DNA of 5,736 nt, taken from contig SEBM01000271.1 in the NCBI GenBank assembly GCA_004296145.1, forward strand, positions 1-5,736, given 5' to 3'. The notes below the pieces were generated by a model. That model worked only from the letters and a program-made list of their open reading frames with translations. It made no database searches and was not told where the DNA came from. This document shows, one piece after another, positions 5,135-5,736 of the stretch (position 1 is the stretch's first letter; each line of letters opens with the position of its first letter). The position numbers and the translations under genes were made by a program. The DNA comes from Flavobacterium sp. Lineage in GTDB: Bacteria; Bacteroidota; Bacteroidia; Flavobacteriales; Flavobacteriaceae.

Positions 5135-5736
5135 ATGAAAAAAAATATTTTTCTCGGAATGTTAAGCGCTATATTATTATCATGCTCTGGTAACGATGAA
5201 ATTCAAACTCCGACGCAGACAAATTGTAAGCTTACTGGTGCTAAAATATTGAGTCTTTATTATGACGATATAACTTTTTCAGAAGATATAATTAACGATG
5301 ATTTGTCAGAAATCAAATTTGAATATGATAATGAAAACAGAATAAATGTGGTCAAAGGTGGTCTTATAAATATTTCGACTGGTAGTAGTCTTAGTAACTG
5401 GGTATTGAGTGAAGAATCCAAAGATTTAATTACCTATCAAAATGATAAAATTATAGTAGATCATTCTTATAACCAAGTTGCAAAGCCTTATACAAAAGAA
5501 TTTGTAATTAGTAACGGAAAATTATTGAGCCGTAGTGTGAAGAAATTATATCCATTTTCTTTAGACCCAATATTGTACACTTATGAATATTCTGAAAATA
5601 AAGTACTTGAAAAAGTTAATGGAAGCGTTTACAGAACATTCACTTTATCGCAAGGTAATCTAGTTAAAATTGAACAAATTAAATATTCATTTCCTAATAA
5701 AGAGATTGTAGGGAAAGAAGAAATCCTGTTTTTAGG
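5135..5736 (+). CDS. Lipoprotein with YD-like beta repeats, 3' end beyond window
   Basis: The frame opens at ATG 5135 and stays open for 200 codons to the edge, so the C-terminus is missing. Residues 1-16 form a short lipoprotein signal peptide (two Lys, then a hydrophobic stretch) ending in the lipobox LLSC with C17 as the lipidated residue. SGNDE follows, and acidic residues there fit the Bacteroidota signal for export to the outer face of the outer membrane. The mature part shows about five short similar units: FEYDNENRINVV (62-73), ITYQNDKIIVDH (99-110), FVISNGKLLSRS (123-134), YEYSENKVLEKV (150-161) and FTLSQGNLVKIE (169-180). Each is a strand, a turn with Asn, Asp or Gly, then another strand, as in YD-repeat-like proteins. 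I cannot name the family; Bacteroidota carry many such lipoproteins (DUF4595-like) of unknown function. It is transcribed divergently from recG with its own -7 element. Confidence 0.75.
   Translation, partial: MKKNIFLGMLSAILLSCSGNDEIQTPTQTNCKLTGAKILSLYYDDITFSEDIINDDLSEIKFEYDNENRINVVKGGLINISTGSSLSNWVLSEESKDLITYQNDKIIVDHSYNQVAKPYTKEFVISNGKLLSRSVKKLYPFSLDPILYTYEYSENKVLEKVNGSVYRTFTLSQGNLVKIEQIKYSFPNKEIVGKEEILFL

Overview
The window is AT-rich and looks like Bacteroidota, most likely Flavobacterium or a close relative. The evidence is the absence of Shine-Dalgarno sequences in front of A/T-rich start regions, a TAnnTTTG-type -7 element, a lipoprotein with a short signal peptide and acidic residues after the lipobox cysteine, and intergenic repeats built on TGCAAAG/GGTTCA and TTTAGA words of a kind I recall from flavobacterial genomes. 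The genus is inferred, not proven.

Positions 1-2584 hold four plus-strand genes in a row. The first (44-643) is a membrane-anchored thioredoxin-fold protein with an unusual CPCS active site. Next comes a three-gene signalling-like cluster. The first member (674-1531) is a six-helix membrane protein whose sensor region resembles one found in some methyl-accepting chemotaxis proteins. It ends in a histidine-kinase-type dimerisation domain in which the phospho-accepting His is Gln, and there is no ATPase domain. The second (1591-1908) is a small, acidic, all-helical protein of unknown family. The third (1982-2584) is a stand-alone PAS protein of the Aer (FAD, redox/aerotaxis) type with a basic, aromatic tail. 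Two of the three share an unusual leader motif at identical spacing. No kinase ATPase, receiver, MCP signalling or GGDEF domain is present in the window. The cluster therefore has sensing parts without a recognisable output, and it is the most interesting part of the window.

Positions 2585-2867 are a gene-free convergent region. It holds an imperfect long stem followed by nine Ts (a probable terminator for the PAS gene) and a repeat element with inverted TGCAAAGCT/AGCTTTGCA arms.

The minus strand from 4976 to 2868 encodes a complete RecG branch-migration helicase with all helicase motifs intact. A divergent intergenic region (4977-5134) follows, with short TTTAGA repeats and a -7 promoter element. 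Last, a plus-strand lipoprotein gene starts at 5135 and runs off the right edge. Its mature part is a series of short YD-like beta-strand repeats.

RecG and the lipoprotein have no evident functional link to the sensory cluster.
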